This document shows positions 63,225 through 64,000 of a stretch of 64,000 bases of DNA, piece by piece. Under the pieces are notes generated by a model. The model saw only the letters and a program-made list of their open reading frames with translations. It ran no database searches and was not told where the DNA came from. A program made the position numbers and the translations under genes. The stretch comes from Rhynchopus euleeides (Eukaryota; Euglenozoa; Diplonemea; Diplonemida; Diplonemidae): positions 310,001-374,000 of the forward strand of contig OY723238.1 in the NCBI GenBank assembly GCA_963210315.1, given 5' to 3'. Positions within the stretch are counted from its first letter, which is position 1, and every line of letters begins with the position of its first letter.

Positions 63225-64000
63225 CTAAGTGCTGCCCTCACCCGGAACGTCACACACAGCACACACATTCACGTAAGGGTTTTTTGATTTGAAGAGCCAC
63301 CTCCCACAGGGGCTGAGTGCAACAGCCAGACCCTCTGACTCAACCTGTCCCAAGCACTCCAAGGTGCTGAGGCTGTACAACCCGGTGTGGTGAGCATAAA
63401 AGGAAACTGCCACAATATCAGATGGCTGTGACACGGCAAGCACGTACGGGGAATCAGAGAAACTGACAGTACGGATGCAGGTGAGGGTGGTTGTGCACCA
63501 CACCTTCAGTGACTTGTCATCAGAAGACGACACCAGGTGCTGCTCGTCCTGAGTCAGGGCGAGGCTGCTGACCTGATCTGTGTGCTCAGACAGGGTGTCG
63601 GTGTGGGCGAGGGTGCTGATGTTGTACACACGCATGGTCTTGTCGTATGACCCGGTGAAGATACTCGTAGTTGACACTGCCATCGCAAAAACAGTATTGC
63701 TATGACCCTCCAGCACTGTGGCACTTGGTGTGCCCTCCAAGTCCCACACACGCACCTTCCCATCATAGTCACCCGACACGAGACGTCCACAGTGTGTCCA
63801 CCCTGCACTCCACACTGCTGTGTCGTGCTCCTCCAGACACCACACCTGTTCCCACGTTGCTGTCAGCCACACGCAGATGGTGCTGTCATATGAGCACGTT
63901 GCCAGCCACGTCCCACAGACTGAGAATGTGGTGTGATGAATGGGTTTCACCCCATGTGTGAGGTGCGCCACCACACCAGCAGTCCTGGTGTCAAACACAG
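63225..64000 (-). CDS. WD40 beta-propeller protein, family copy G, 5' end outside window
   Basis: C-terminal 257 codons visible; the N-terminal domain and first blade lie beyond the window. It ends CDVPGEGST, with the module 63065-63224 after it (GTGAGG kept). It is the most diverged copy at framework positions too (STTSIFTG, MRVYNISTLAH, QPSDIVAVS). Variants: GVKPIHHTTF, CSYDSTI, HDTAVWSAGW, EGHSNTVFAMA, EHTDQVSSLA, SSDDKS, VSFYAHHTGLY, KSKNPYVNV. Confidence 0.86.
   Translation of the reverse strand, partial: VFDTRTAGVVAHLTHGVKPIHHTTFSVCGTWLATCSYDSTICVWLTATWEQVWCLEEHDTAVWSAGWTHCGRLVSGDYDGKVRVWDLEGTPSATVLEGHSNTVFAMAVSTTSIFTGSYDKTMRVYNISTLAHTDTLSEHTDQVSSLALTQDEQHLVSSSDDKSLKVWCTTTLTCIRTVSFSDSPYVLAVSQPSDIVAVSFYAHHTGLYSLSTLECLGQVESEGLAVALSPCGRWLFKSKNPYVNVCAVCDVPGEGST

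Noticed and set aside
1..64000. tRNA or rRNA genes
   Set aside because: None recognised by eye; a covariance-model scan (tRNAscan-SE, Infernal) would be decisive and was not possible.
1..64000. Prokaryotic origin of the window
   Set aside because: Introns with conserved phase, LINE and hAT elements and telomere-like repeats exclude it.

Overview
This is nuclear DNA from a unicellular eukaryote. Genes are interrupted by short GT-AG introns, ORFs sit far apart, and telomere-like CCCTAA/TTAGGG satellites and many transposons fill the space. Moderately high GC, homopolymer G/C tracts and a LINE tail of the kind common in dinoflagellates point to an alga, perhaps an alveolate/chromerid-like one. 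That taxonomic guess is inference from memory; I could not search.

Layout: 0.4-1.6 kb, a ZIP-family metal transporter (2 exons). 2.2-5.5 kb, two WD40 genes of a repeated family plus the scar of a third. 6.7-12.6 kb, a nest of inverted-repeat elements enclosing a very long ORF with a LINE-type zinc knuckle, an acidic insert, a Cys/His module and duplicated SUMO-interaction-like motifs. 12.6-16.2 kb, repeats only. 16.2-23.0 kb, a five-exon Mnn1-type mannosyltransferase gene read on the minus strand; its third intron holds a 3.47-kb transposon with two plus-strand genes. 23-28 kb, inverted-repeat elements. 27.6-35.1 kb, a 7.5-kb interval bounded by inverted CACGG... ends, containing telomere-like satellites that are themselves split by a hAT transposon with a perfect 8-bp target duplication. 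35.6-38.4 kb, two more WD40 genes. 40.3 kb, a DCC/DUF393 gene. 43.0-45.5 kb, a tandem repeat split by a 1.9-kb reverse-transcriptase element whose split direct repeats look like those of Ngaro/PAT (DIRS) retrotransposons. 45.9-50 kb, a DUF924 gene and two WD40 genes. 50.0-52.2 kb, a 5'-truncated LINE. 54.9-56.0 kb, a MORN/zinc-motif gene (2 exons). 56.1-61.0 kb, hairpin-forming elements, including a MITE with its empty site in a nearby paralogous copy. 61.8-62.7 kb, a coiled-coil hypothetical. The window ends inside a seventh WD40 gene.

The most interesting pattern is the WD40 family. Seven copies have almost unchanged framework sequence, but differ in nearly every blade at the two short segments that lie on the ligand-binding top face of a beta-propeller. 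Copies share variant blocks in mosaic fashion. This looks like a diversified recognition repertoire. Second and third in interest are the intron-borne two-gene transposon, whose transposase has a D...CxxCD...LHD order reminiscent of RAG1/Transib, and the minimal DIRS-like element that carries RT-RNase H but no visible recombinase.

Exon junctions given here are my own reading from frame, phase and splice dinucleotides; no transcript data were available.
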